A DNA stretch of 64,000 nucleotides from Sycobia sp. Sy_11 (Eukaryota > Arthropoda > Insecta > Hymenoptera > Epichrysomallidae), in NCBI GenBank assembly GCA_018907035.1, contig JACCIC010000135.1:806001-870000 (forward strand), written 5' to 3'. Below the pieces are notes generated by a model, which saw only the letters and a list, made by a program, of their open reading frames with translations, made no database searches and was not told the origin of the DNA. The number at the start of each line of letters is the position of its first letter. Within the stretch, counting starts at the first letter, position 1. Shown piece after piece: positions 21,776-32,235 of the stretch. The position numbers and the translations under genes are program-made.

Positions 21776-22379
21776 AGTGGGTTCGGAACCACCCCTCTAA
21801 TGCATACCCGTGCGCTATCGTTCTCTTTCATACTGGGGTCCCGCGAATGTTGAGAAGTATGCAATGGTAGGGGATCCCGAGAGTTCCTTCACTAGCGCGT
21901 ACACTGCGATTATACATAACGGGTGTCCCAAAAGAAAACACCCGCCGTATTTATTAAAATATGTCTTTATAAAAATGCGTGAACATTATTTTTTAATATT
22001 TTATGAATTTCAAAATATTTTTTGCCATCTGTCTTGTACCAAGCATTCGTTTGCTTTGGAAGGTTTGTGAAAATTAACTTATGATCATATATGTCCATAA
22101 TATCAGCTTCAAGTTTTAATTTTACAGTTTCAAATATTCTTTCACATTTATGCTTCACAGTATTTTAGAAAATATTTTGTACACATTCTGAATTGTCTGA
22201 AAGGCATTTGTTTTGGTTTATGAAATCAATGAGCGCAATTTCAGACATTCATTTTCAGTACATCTCATGCAATTGAATATGAAAATCATACTTTTTAATA
22301 TCTCATTCAAAGTTAGATATGACCATTGAACTGAGGTGGCCTGGTATGAAGTTTAAGCGGACTACTTTGACTACATATT

Positions 22380-22835
22380 CGTGATTCAAGATGCCACCTA
22401 CTGACCGCTGAAGAAACTGACTACTAAAACTGTTAACTTAATTTATTGATGAAAGTAAAAAGATTTTCAATAAAAAACATAACCTATGTCATATTGTGAG
22501 AGATTTTTTGGCCAAAACCAGCACCACAGTCATGCCTGAGCCTCCATATTCACCAAATTTGGCATCCAGTGATTTTCTTCTTTTCTGAAAACTGAAAAGA
22601 CCCATGAAACGACATTGATTTTCAACGATTCAGGAGATAAAACTGCATCACTGAAGGAACTCAAGGATACACTAAAAAATGATTATCAGAAGTGCTTCGT
22701 TGATTCGAAAAAACATTGGCATAAGTATATTATATTTGATGCTTTTACTTTGAAGGGGACAATATAAGTATTCATTAATAAATAAATATAATTTGAGAAA
22801 ACTAAAAAGTCACCTTATTATTTGAGCACACCTTG
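22380..22835 (+). pseudogene. Mariner-like transposase tail (remnant)
   Basis: The C-terminal part of a mariner transposase is readable in broken frames: a PPYSPNLASSDFLLF-type segment around 22530-22575, where the third catalytic Asp of mariners lies, then SGDKTASLKELKDTLKNDY and CFVDSKKHWHKYI to about 22770. The sequence then runs into TTATTTGAGCACACCTT near 22820-22835, which looks like a terminal inverted repeat. The 5' two thirds are missing or unreadable. It belongs to a different mariner lineage from the copies at 2.9 and 24.5 kb. Confidence 0.6.
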
Positions 22836-22938
22836 TATTATCTTCTGAAGGCCATAGACTATGTTTTTTATTGAAAATTATTTTTTCTATTCTAGCCTAC
22901 AAATTGCACCTGCACCGCTGGATTTCCGTTCTCATGAG

Positions 22939-23092
22939 GAAAAATATAGTCCTCACCTAGTACGAAAAGGCTTTTTTACGAACCTCGTTACAACCCTCGG
23001 CTTCGCATCGCGCCGCAAACCTCTCGTTTTGTAAATAAAGTCTTTCCATACTCGGTAAGAAATGTACTATTTCCGCACTCGAGGCGCAAAAT
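22939..23092. repeat. Palindromic MITE-like hairpin, copy 1 (diverged)
   Basis: Flanks AAATATAGTCCTCACCTAGT and, reverse complemented, AAATAGTACATTTCTTACCG are imperfect inverted repeats. They surround a GC-rich core with CCTCGGCTTCGC and CGCCGCAAAC. The core and arm layout match the better preserved copy at 23851-23987. Confidence 0.45.
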
Positions 23093-23463
23093 ACGATTTT
23101 CTGCAGCTATCTAGAGGGAGCAAAATACTAATTTTCCCCCATAAACATTGTAATTAGTAATTAATACGAATTACGATGTTTAGACTTACGAGTATATGCA
23201 CCAGTCGACCGCGACCTCTCGACCTTTTTTTTTTGCACTTTGAGTTAGGTATTCAAGATTTTTAAATAAAAAAAGATTTATATTCTATCTGAAATTTATT
23301 ATAAAAATTTTTATGTTTTTTAAGTATTAAAAATTATTTATATCTTTTTTTAATTAGTTTTAATTTTAAATTCTATTTATTATACTATTAATAAATAGAA
23401 TTTAAAATTCGTTTAAAATTCAAATTTTAATTTAATTAATTAGTCTTATTTATTTATAGAAAA

Positions 23464-23500
23464 GGGGGGCTCAGCCCCCAACCTCCGGCGGGGGTTTCAC
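23464..23500. other. GC-rich hairpin
   Basis: GGGGGGCTCAGCCCCC forms a perfect short hairpin and is followed by CCTCCGGCGGGGG. This is a sharp GC island in a very AT-rich stretch, about 0.4 kb before the second palindromic MITE-like copy. Confidence 0.6.
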
Positions 23501-23850
23501 ACCCTGTACCCCCAGCAACTAATCCTATATCTCTTCTTAACATACTATATCAATTTCCAAATAGGAGGAAATTATTTAATTTTATTTTATTCAATTCAAG
23601 TAACTTGCACGTATAACTTGAAAAGAAAACCAATAATATTATATTTTTTTATACCAACCAATTGCAGTTTATGTTAGGATAACTTATTTCAGAGCGAGTA
23701 TCATTTGGACTTTTAGATTTTATATCTGCTCGCACTATCTAAGCATGGCTAACACATGAAGGGAGGGCGGTTGGACATTCTTTAATTTTGTGAGTTTGCC
23801 GATCAATTTTTTGTGCATTTTTTTGAGAAAGAAAAAGCGCTCTTGTATGG

Positions 23851-23987
23851 GAAAATAGTATGTGAGACACGGGAGCAAAGGCGTTTTCGAGTTCGGGTAA
23901 TTTGACACCCTCGCTTCGCTCGGGCGGCAAACATACCCTCGTCGGAAAACGCCTATTTTGCTTCCTTCTGTCACAACGTACTATTTC
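23851..23987. repeat. Palindromic MITE-like hairpin, copy 2
   Basis: The arms run from GAAAATAGTATGTGAGACAC on the left to the reverse complement GAAATAGTACGTTGTGACAG on the right. They continue inward through AGCAAA and GGCGTTTTC / GAAAACGCC to a loop region with CCTCGCTTCGCTCGGGCGGC. Nearly the whole 137 bp can fold on itself. No coding capacity. Confidence 0.6.
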
Positions 23988-24464
23988 TTTCGTCAATAAA
24001 TTGTAAGTCTATACATTATCAGTGGCGTATTGTAATTTAGTAATGATAATCAATCGAGTTCGGTGTCGTTTCTACATATAGTGCGTGCTGTAAAGTACTT
24101 CCGTGCGCAGTTACCGTTCTTAGAATTGAATTCCACCAGTGGCCTGCAGCTGGGGTCTTCACTTATTTTGAATATCAACTCAAAATAGTCAGCTCAAAAT
24201 ATTAAACTATTAATATCAGACCAGCTCATTCGAAATATTATATCCAATTTTGGATTATTACTAAAGAAATGGCCATTTTCGGCGGTATTTTTCCTTTCTG
24301 TTAATCAGCGTGAATTCTATGGGGAGTTTTCTATTTAGAAAGTAGAATATGATGCAGGTGTCGTGGAAAGGCATCTACAGGAATTTTATATTCTATCATT
24401 CAAGCAACAAAATCCATGTAGAAGTCATCTCGCAACAACTTGGCATCGCATTCTATCTCTCGCA

Positions 24465-24465
<1 letters not shown>

Positions 24466-24509
<44 letters not shown>
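24466..24509. repeat. (TA)n microsatellite, left of intact mariner
   Basis: A TA run ends exactly at the mariner terminal repeat. The run resumes on the other side at 25796. Confidence 0.95.
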
Positions 24510-24513
<4 letters not shown>

Positions 24514-25791
24514 GAGTGTGAATAAGTCTTTCCCGTTTTTTGTAAGAGATGGCGCCACCAATACTGTGCGAGTATTCAATGGTTACATATGTCATAATCA
24601 AAGCTTATTCATATGTCAACAATTCCATACTAACACATTAGTTAAAATTTTTTCGCATCATAAATTTTTGATATCGTGAAAATGTCGAAATTTGAACCGA
24701 GTCGACGTCATTTGCGGGAAGTTTCACTTTATTGGTTCAATTTGAAGAAATCTGCTGCCGACACGCATCGATTGCTTCAGGAGGCTTATGGAGAAGGTTG
24801 TGTCGATGATTCAAGTGTTCGCGGATGGTTTCGACGCTTCAAAAGCGGTGATTTCGACGTGGAAGACAAGGAGCGTTCCGGGCGGCCGCAAATCTTTGAA
24901 GATCGAGAATTGGCGACTTTGCTTGATGAAGATTCTTGTCAAACGCAAGAAGAACTTGCTGAAGCATTGGGAGTTGACCGAACAACCATTTCCAAGCGTT
25001 TGAAAGCCATGGGAATGATCCAAAAGCAAGGAAATTGGGTGCCGTACGAACTGAAGCTGAGAGACGTCGAACGGCGTTTTTTCACTTGCGAACAGCTGCT
25101 TCAGCGACATAAAAGAAAGGGTTTTCTGCATCGTATCGTGACTGGCGATGAAAAGTGGATACGTTACGATAATCCGAAGCGAAGAAAATCATGGGGACTA
25201 CCCGGCCATGCATCATCATCGACGGCCAAGCCAAATATTCAGGGCGCCAAGCTCATGCTCTGTATATGGTGGGACCAGCTAGGTGTGGTTTACTATGAGC
25301 TTCTGAAACCGAATGAAAGGATCACAGGCGAGGTCTATCGACGACAATTGATGCGTTTGAACCGCGCACTGCGAGAAAAACGGCCACAATACTCCAACAG
25401 ACACGACAAAGTTATTTTGCAACATGACAATGCTCGCCCACATGTTGCACCGCCGGTGAAAACATACTTAGAAACGCTCAAGTGGGAAGTCCTACCCCAC
25501 CCGCCGTATAGTCCAGACGTTGCTCCGTCTGATTACCATCTCTTCAAATCGATGACGCATGGCCTGGCTGACCAGCACTTCCATTCCTACGAGGAAGCCA
25601 AAAAATGGGTGGATGACTGGATAGAGGCCAAACCGGTCGAATTTTTTCGCAACGGGATTCGTATGTTGCCAGAAACATGGGAAAAAGTTGTAGCTAGCGA
25701 TGGCCAATACTTTCAATAATTCATTTGTAACCATTTGTTCACAATAAAGTCTCAAAATTTGAAAAAAAACGGGAAAGACTTATTCACATAC

Positions 25792-25795
<4 letters not shown>
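24510..25795 (+). mobile_element. Intact mariner element (1286 bp)
   Basis: A complete mariner has left terminus TTAGGAGTGTGAATAAG and right terminus CTTATTCACATACCTGA (plus strand), with internal TCTTTCCCGTTTTTT on both sides. The TA dinucleotides flanking it merge with the (TA)n arrays, showing insertion into a microsatellite. The 1286-bp length equals that of the classic Mos1 element. The transposase is open. A near-identical copy with two stops lies at 2867-4154, indicating recent activity of the family. Confidence 0.97.
24682..25719 (+). CDS. Mariner transposase, intact, 345 aa
   Basis: This is a DD34D transposase catalysing cut-and-paste of its own element into TA sites in the nucleus. 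Counting from the ATG at 24682 (MSKFEPSRRH), the catalytic aspartates fall at D156 (TGDEKW), D249 (QHDNARPH) and D284 (APSDYHLF), the positions known for Mos1. The linker motif WVPYEL is at 119-124, next to the usual WVPHEL. Residues 1-112 hold the paired helix-turn-helix DNA-binding region. The length of 345 aa is standard. A GTG six bases upstream is in frame but is an unlikely start in an animal. A few residues differ from copy 1 at sites where copy 1 looks more consensus-like (LFKSM, LPETWE), so full activity is not assured. Confidence 0.96.
   Translation: MSKFEPSRRHLREVSLYWFNLKKSAADTHRLLQEAYGEGCVDDSSVRGWFRRFKSGDFDVEDKERSGRPQIFEDRELATLLDEDSCQTQEELAEALGVDRTTISKRLKAMGMIQKQGNWVPYELKLRDVERRFFTCEQLLQRHKRKGFLHRIVTGDEKWIRYDNPKRRKSWGLPGHASSSTAKPNIQGAKLMLCIWWDQLGVVYYELLKPNERITGEVYRRQLMRLNRALREKRPQYSNRHDKVILQHDNARPHVAPPVKTYLETLKWEVLPHPPYSPDVAPSDYHLFKSMTHGLADQHFHSYEEAKKWVDDWIEAKPVEFFRNGIRMLPETWEKVVASDGQYFQ

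Positions 25796-25836
<41 letters not shown>
25796..25836. repeat. (TA)n microsatellite between mariner and gypsy LTR
   Basis: The TA run touches the right end of the intact mariner on one side and the outer end of the gypsy B LTR on the other. Confidence 0.95.
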
Positions 25837-25839
<3 letters not shown>

Positions 25840-27021
25840 AACAGCGTTTTCTCGCCGTTCCACTTATCTGGTGATGTTACTGGCGTCCGTGGACACTCCG
25901 TGTTACCCTAGAAGCGGGCTAGAGAGATTGAGGGAAAAATTAAAAGAAAACGAATTCGATATAAGCAACGAGCTTCACACTTTTTATTCATTCACTCACA
26001 CACTCACACTTTAACACTAAGATTACACACGAACATACTCACATCGTATAGCACACTCACACCACACTCATTCTCGCGGGTTCCGCGACACTTCCACGTA
26101 CATGTTATTCCGAGGCTTAAACGGACAATATACCTTTAATTACAATACGAGGAACGGGGACACGCGGTAGGGACACGATATTGACGAGATCAACGGGAAC
26201 ATAATCACGGCGCGGGCACGCCATCGGCGGCCACGACGACCCTAAGTTATAGCGCACTTAATTATAAGTTAATTATAAACTTAAGGTTATAACGCTACTT
26301 GCCTTCGCCGTTCTCTACTAGGCGACTTCGGACTTCCTCACGAGCTGGCAGGTAGGGACGCAGCAGTCGTCGCTATCTCTCTCTCCTCTCGATCGACACC
26401 AGTCGGACAGGCGGCCGCGGCTGCGGCGATGTTGGGCTCGCTCTCTCGCTCTTTCTCTCGCGCTGGTCGACTCCTGTCGGGCAGGCCGTTGGAGGTGCTA
26501 CAGCTGCTGTGGCCATCGGCTGGGTGATGATGGTGGAGAAGAGCGGGGTGCTGCCAGGCTGTGTACGAATCCGGCCGGGCAGACTGCGGCAGGCGCTGCT
26601 GCGCTGGTGGCTATCGGCTGGGCGATGGCGACCAGAGAGCCGATTACTCTCCCGATTCGGGCGATGGCTTTGACGGGGGTCGTCGGAGCTTGGAGCTGAA
26701 TGCTCACCAAATCTTCTCCGTTCGGGACAGGTATGTCGGTATCGAGCCTTATAGCAAGGCTTATAGCAATATCTTGGCTGATGTACGAAGGTGTGCGAGC
26801 CACACACAGTGTGGGGCTAAAAACGTTGTCGTCAAGACTTGATAAAAAAGCGTCTGTACTGCACCGTAGTTTGACGGAAAAGAAGGTCTTCGCCTCTCTT
26901 TCGGTCACGCGTCGCGTTGCGCGTCGCTTCGCACGCGCCCTTTAGGCTCGCGAATGTACTATTCGCGCTTATGCGCGCACGCGGTTTTGACACACGTATA
27001 CCACCGTTCGGGACGGTTACA
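25837..27021 (-). repeat. Gypsy family B LTR (3' copy)
   Basis: Read on the minus strand the LTR begins TGTAACCGTCCCGAACGG at 27021 and ends CGCTGTTACA at 25837, so its ends TGTAAC...GTTACA are inverted repeats. The length is 1185 bp. A purine-rich tract directly precedes it (27022-27042). GC content is much higher than in flanking DNA. Overlapping open frames inside (for example 26498-26908) lack recognisable domains and are probably not genes. Confidence 0.8.
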
Positions 27022-27042
27022 AATTCCCCTCCCCCCCTCCCC
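27022..27042 (-). other. Polypurine tract of gypsy B
   Basis: On the minus strand this is a G-rich run (GGGGAGGGGGGGAGGGGAAT) immediately upstream of the LTR start TGTAAC, as expected for plus-strand priming. Confidence 0.8.
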
Positions 27043-28368
27043 AAAACCGACGCGGGCGCGTTGAGGCAAATACAAACTAAGTCTGATTGCATTGAGTGGA
27101 AACGCACGATAACACGGTATGGGAAAAAAGGAAGTGATACAGATTTACAAAATACTACAAGGGGATGACTACTCGGCCGATCATGGAAGTGTGGTGTTTT
27201 TCAATACCATAATACTAGTGAATAAAATGACATTGTTTTTGCTTAACCTAATCGAGGCACTCGCTGATGCTCAGAGGAGTCATAGCTGTCTGTGGTGACT
27301 CGATATAATACTAAGATATTATAATAACGTAATAATGTAATATAATATAATATAATATGATATAATATATAATATAATACTCGATATGATGTAAGATAAG
27401 AAGTACAAAAATAGGAAAGGGAAAATCGTAGAAGTGTTTTGTTTTTTTTCGGTGTCGATAATCGGTGTTTCGTCATTATGAGCCATGGCTTCTTGGTTCT
27501 TTTGTGGCCGTCTTCAGTAGGTGTTCCTGAAACAGTGGGATCTGTGGTAGTTCGATGTTACTTTTAGCTTGGGTGCAGCGTTGCTGGAGCGAGCAAGTAG
27601 CTGACCTTATACGAGAGCCATTGCATGCTCGCTTCAATCGAAACTTTGCTGTTAATGTCCACGCTCGCCGACGCTGTGTCTTTTTTGATTCGTTATGTTA
27701 CTTATTGGTACGACATAGTCGTCGAATGATTGGGAGAAATGAAGAGAAAAAAAACAATTACTCGCGTATTTTAAGCATTCTTTGCTTATCTTTCGCAATA
27801 CATCGCGATTACAACATTCCGTGGTTGTTGTAATCGCGATGTACATAGAAGCAAGCTACGGGAGTGGTATTGTTCATCGTCATGCTTATCGTCACTTCAT
27901 CTGATTCTCATGGGGATGGTCGGAACGTGTTTTTGTTTTCGCGGAAGGGGCAGATCAAGTGGATTCCGGTAGGGAGAAAGGTTTTCGGTTAATCACCTCT
28001 TCTGGGTCATTTGTGATTATTCATTAACATTGTCATCCTTTGCCATTTATGATGCGTGATTGCCATTTGTGATGAGTGTGGGTGCCGTTTATAAGTTTGA
28101 TTTATTTCTCACATGATATGTTCTAATATAACGCTCCATTGGTAGTGTGCCATCGGTACGCTCTTCTGACGTCCTAATTATTCATGTAGAATGGCAGCAC
28201 TATCATTATTGGCTGCGAGCCACTACCGAAGGCGCCAGCGACCTGTTGCATTACTTGTACCATCATATTTGGGTCAGCTGGCTGCCCGCTCCTCTGCTGC
28301 GCCGTACCTCCTATATCTGTCCTTTCGGACGCCTGTCGTGTCGTCTTCGGCTCTGTGTCCGCAGGGAC
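27043..28368 (-). other. Gypsy B 3' non-coding region
   Basis: This is the sequence between the stop of the third ORF and the polypurine tract. No envelope-like frame, signal peptide or membrane protein was found. It contains a TATAA-type AT run (27330-27380) and a perfect 18-bp hairpin at 27799-27843. Some of it may be a secondary insertion. Confidence 0.5.
27799..27843. other. Perfect 18-bp inverted repeat
   Basis: TACATCGCGATTACAACA at 27799-27816 is the exact reverse complement of 27826-27843, with a 9-nt loop. It lies in the 3' non-coding region of gypsy B. Confidence 0.85.
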
Positions 28369-29982
28369 TTAACCCGCCCAAGACAATACGTCAGGCGCAC
28401 GTCGTCTTAGGCAAAATGCGCATGACAGTACGTCGTGTACATCTCTGCCACATCGATAGCAGAAACGTCTGCTACGCGCCTGCAAGCAGTTTGAGTAGCG
28501 GTGACCTTAGTAGCCGCAGTTCCAGCATTGTTGTGCTGGAGCAACCTCCCTGGTACCCTGGGCAAAACCATTTCCATTCGCCGGTATACATACGGAATTC
28601 TTTTGGTCATTTGTGGACCGAGTAGCTGATATGGACTACATGCTGTCCAATCCTGGCAGTTGTGTTGTAGGTAGTGAAGGGTGGGGGGTCGCGGGAGTGG
28701 TGAAGTGCCGAGGCGGCGCTACTGCCATGTCCATCAGGGCCGGAATAGGCTTAGCTGCCATTGGCCTGCTGAATGGCTCATGTAGGCTTGCTCCTGGCGG
28801 AGTATCCATGTTTGATTTAAACGGATTATTTTGAGGGCGGTATTCCGTTGACATACAGGTGGACATGTTTACTGGGCGCGAGAGGGGCTTGTGGGGATAA
28901 TCATCGACGCAGGTCCTGTCGTCACCGGAGGTTCTGTACTTCGATGGTACTATTATCCTCTCCTTGACCTTTGTGTCGTAAGCGCCTGAGGTTTCTGGGC
29001 GAGATTCCTTTCGGTCTGACTTTTGCACTGCGACCGAGCGCATGAACGCGCAGCGGTCACAGTGGTATAATCTGACCTCAACATGTTCTGGCGTGCTTAC
29101 GTAGACAATCTTTTCAGCCGGCCTTCGAGCGGGATGTCTTGCTGGGACCGATTTCCGGTGGAATTTTGGTCCTGGTCGAAATGGTGGCGGGCTTATTGAG
29201 CGTATCTGCTCATAATTGTATTTTAGTGCGTTTCTTTGGATTTGCACTTTTCGTTTAAACGCCTCGAGCGGTCCCGTCTTGTGGGATGCCGCTCCATCGG
29301 AGACGTACCCGTCTTTACCCTCCAACAACTCATATCCTTGCGCGAAAGGGTTATATATTAACTTCTCCTCTTCGCCTCTCGGCTCTTCAGTTGTGTCATT
29401 TGTGCTCTTATGGGCTGTTGTCTTTTCTGTCACTTCTTCAGATGTTGTTATCGTTGGTGTTTTGGTAGTTTTACGTGGTTCCGGACGAGGCCCATCGGTG
29501 TTGTCAATAGTGTTGGTAATTTTACGTCGTTCCGGACGATCGTGCGCTTCTATTGCGCGCGCTGGGACTTTCCTAGCGGTAGGGGGAGGGTTGTTTTCTT
29601 GATGCTCAAGATCGAGTAAGTCGGGCACGCTTGTGTCCAATAGGGATAGCGCAAACAACGCCTCGCTGGCCAGTACTAAGTTCGTCGGCGATTTCTCGTT
29701 TTCCTCGACCTCTTGGGTCGAGTCGGAACTGAATTAAATCAGGTATTACTGCAGCTCTTTTAGAGCTCCTGCTAATTCACCACCGTCTAGCGCATAGGTT
29801 GCTTTCATGGGAATACCCGGACGCGCTTGAACAGCTGGTGCATTCGCGTTTTCTGGGCTTAGATCCCGAATTTCTCCTAGATCGGAGGATAGACCCTCGG
29901 GGGTATAGATCTCCCAAGGTCTGATTAGTTTGGGCATATCCTGCCGCCGGCGTACCCGACCTCTGCCTATGCCTCTTAACAT
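28369..29982 (-). pseudogene. Gypsy B third ORF with C-terminal zinc knuckle (about 536 codons)
   Basis: One reading frame runs from the ATG at 29982 to TAA at 28369, broken by stops at 29746-29748, just downstream near 29734, at 28636-28638, and inside the knuckle near 28509. It has no frameshift. The N-terminus is basic (MLRGIGRGRVRRRQ), the centre Pro/Lys/Glu-rich and hydrophilic. IVYVSTPEHVEVRLYHCDRC lies at about 29113-29055, then KERIIVPSKYR, IPALMDMAV and LPGLDSM. A CCHC-type pair (CWNCGY..GHRYSNC and CYRCGRDVHDVLSC) lies at 28527-28420. The homologue in element A shares these motifs. The protein lies after integrase and is distinct from gag. A nucleic-acid-binding accessory role is an inference from the knuckles. 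Confidence 0.7.
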
Positions 29983-30009
29983 TGTTTTTCCGGTTCGTGC
30001 TGGATTCTG

Positions 30010-31060
30010 TGGAGAAAGTTATGTTTGTATTAGGAGGGTAGTACCTCTTTAAGTCCGGTATGTGTACCGTCGTCTTTTTCCCGCTGTTCATGTCGTCTAC
30101 CTCGAATATTACGGGGAGACTTTTTTGGTTACTCGACAAGGAGCTATAAATTTTGGCGCTAATTTCGTAGAGAATTTTTCAGGGCCCAATAAGAGTACAT
30201 GGTTGCCCCTACATACTTGGTCGTTTAGGTCGAACGTATCCTGCCTCCGCTTCCAGTTATAATATTTGGCTTGTTTCTCACCGGCTGCACTAAAGTTTTG
30301 CCTTACTATCTCGTGGATGGCCGGCAGCCTCTTAACTCGATTCATCCAGGAGGACGTTAGTGTCTGTAATTGCGGTGTTACTACTCCCTGAGTATTTCTG
30401 TATGTCAGCATTGGCCCTTGGGTGGCGTCCAAAATTTAGAAATGCCGGCGACGTTTGAGTACTCGCGTGTACGGTGGTGTTTACTGCAAACGTGAACTCA
30501 GGGAGATGCAAGTCCCAATCTGTATGGTCGTTTCCTATGAAGATGGCAATCATAGTTTTGACCTTCTCGATTAACTCGCTCTACGGGATGCTCAATTCGC
30601 TTAATTTTGTTTTTAAGCAAGTTATTGGCGAACTCGGTGCCGTTGTCTGTGATAAAATATTTTGGGCACACCCACTTGAAGACGATGAGCTCTTCGAGAG
30701 CTTTGGCTATAGTATCAGCTGTGTCTTTTCGTAGAGGTCGGATTTCGATATACATGGTAAATAGGTCTTCGAATATTAAGAGATACCTATGCTGACCCTT
30801 GCTGGCGGGGAAGGGCCCCATTATGTCAGATGCCACGCTGGTCCATGGGCCTTTTCTATTTCGCTGGGCCATCAGGCCTGCCGGTGCTCTCTGAGATACC
30901 TTATGTATTTGGTACTCAGGGCAGTGCTTGACATACGCGTGGATGTGTCTACGCATCCCCGGCTAGTAGTAGTGTTCATTGATCTTATGTGCAGTCTTTT
31001 CGACGCCGAACTGTCCGGACGTCGGAGTGTTGTGGTACTCATATAAGACTCGTTCTTTGT
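30010..31060 (-). pseudogene. Gypsy B integrase
   Basis: Minus-strand blocks in order: an HHCC zinc region (YHNTPTSGQFGVEKTAHKI, then CPEYQIHK with one Cys replaced), the catalytic core with VASDIMGPF (first Asp) and FITDNGTEF (second Asp), an IERIE/NPVERVNR region near the catalytic Glu with a frame change near 30560, then RLPAIHEIVRQNFSAA and KLAPKFIAPCRVTKK. A further shift near 30110 leads to VHIPDLKRYY. The core residues are readable but at least two frameshifts break the gene. Confidence 0.8.
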
Positions 31061-31212
31061 ATGGTATTGTCAATTTCCTACCGTCCAGACAGTCGCCTAT
31101 GATGTTGGTGAATTCATTCGGGCGATGCTTGTACAGCTTGTCTCCTCTGACTGTCCAGTCTGGGTGTTTATCTGAATCTCATTGTATATTTCTGATTTTC
31201 TCGTTGTACCAT

Positions 31213-32235
31213 CTATCTCTCTCCATAGCGGTTATCGGGGCGGTAGGGGATTGGAATTGTTGGGGCGGGTCTAGAGATAGCATCTGGTACATGATGTAAA
31301 GTACCTTTTCTATGTATGATCTCCATATTGTAAGATTGAAATGCTGTCGCCAAACTTGCTAGGCGGCCCGTTGCGTTCTTGAGAGTGTGTAGCCACTTGA
31401 GACTACTACGGTATCTGATGACCGTGAACCTTTCGCCTAGCAAGTATTCTCTCAATTTCTCCACAGCCAACAAGACAGCTAAGCACTATTTCTCAGTTAC
31501 CGTATAATTCGATTCTGCATGGTTTCGAGTTCGACTCGCATATGCTATGGGATTCAGTTGGTCAAATAACTCTTGTTGGGCCGGATCCCAATGCCATTGG
31601 ACGTTTTTCTTTAGTAATTTGGTGAGTGGCAGTTTTATATCAGCTAAAGCTTTGATAAAACGGGCAGATCACCCGACCATTCCTAGAAAGGCCCGCAGTT
31701 GTTTCAACTTGGTAAGCCTACGATATTCGCTGCCCGGGCGAACTTTATCCGGATCGGTGCGTAGGCCGTTTTCGTCTACTATATAGCCGAGATACTTAAC
31801 TTCCGGGCAGCAAAACTCGGATTTATCCTTGTTAATTTGTGACCCGACTATTATGTCGTCCATGTAGATGAAAACGTCGATACCTCTTTGAAAGCTGGCT
31901 GCGGCTTTAGTCAGCCCGTATGGTACTGAATAGTACCATACGGGCATTTCAGTGTACTGAAATAAGCCCTTCTGTGGGACTGCAAAAGCGGTGATTTCCT
32001 TGCTGCCTGGATCTAAGGGAATCTGATGGTATACCTGGTTCAGATCTATCTTGGATAGATACCGAGCATCCTTTCTGCTGTCTAGCAAGACATCCATATG
32101 ATGCAGCGGATACGCGTCTTTCCTTGTTATCTGGTTCACCGCCCTGTAGTCGATACAGAAGCGAATCTTCCCATCAATTTTGGGCACAATCACAGGGCAA
32201 CTACTCCATGCGCTCGTGGATGGCTCAATAAGCAT
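31213..32235 (-). pseudogene. Gypsy B reverse transcriptase and RNaseH
   Basis: The RT part (32235-31669) is open: CPVIVPKIDGKIRFCIDYRA, YLSKIDLNQVYHQIPL with the first catalytic Asp, then FIYMDDIIVGSQ with the YMDD pair. Two short deletions flank YMDD, and a 27-bp palindromic in-frame insertion interrupts the preceding block (31914-31945). RNaseH follows after a short gap, with NYTVTEK and YLLGERFTVI, then an HRKGTLHHVPDAISRP segment ending near 31213. The RNaseH frame has a stop and shifts. Nonfunctional, but clearly gypsy pol. Confidence 0.85.

Noticed and set aside
24676..24681. GTG start six bases upstream of the mariner ATG
   Set aside because: Non-ATG initiation is not expected in an animal gene, and the ATG at 24682 gives the family length of 345 residues and Mos1-matching catalytic positions.
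26373..26908. Two overlapping minus-strand frames of 136-144 codons
   Set aside because: They lie inside the gypsy B LTR in different frames with Arg/Ser/Pro-rich composition dictated by GC content.
29216..29602. 128-codon plus-strand frame
   Set aside because: Antisense to the third ORF of gypsy B, which has homologous motifs in element A in the sense direction.
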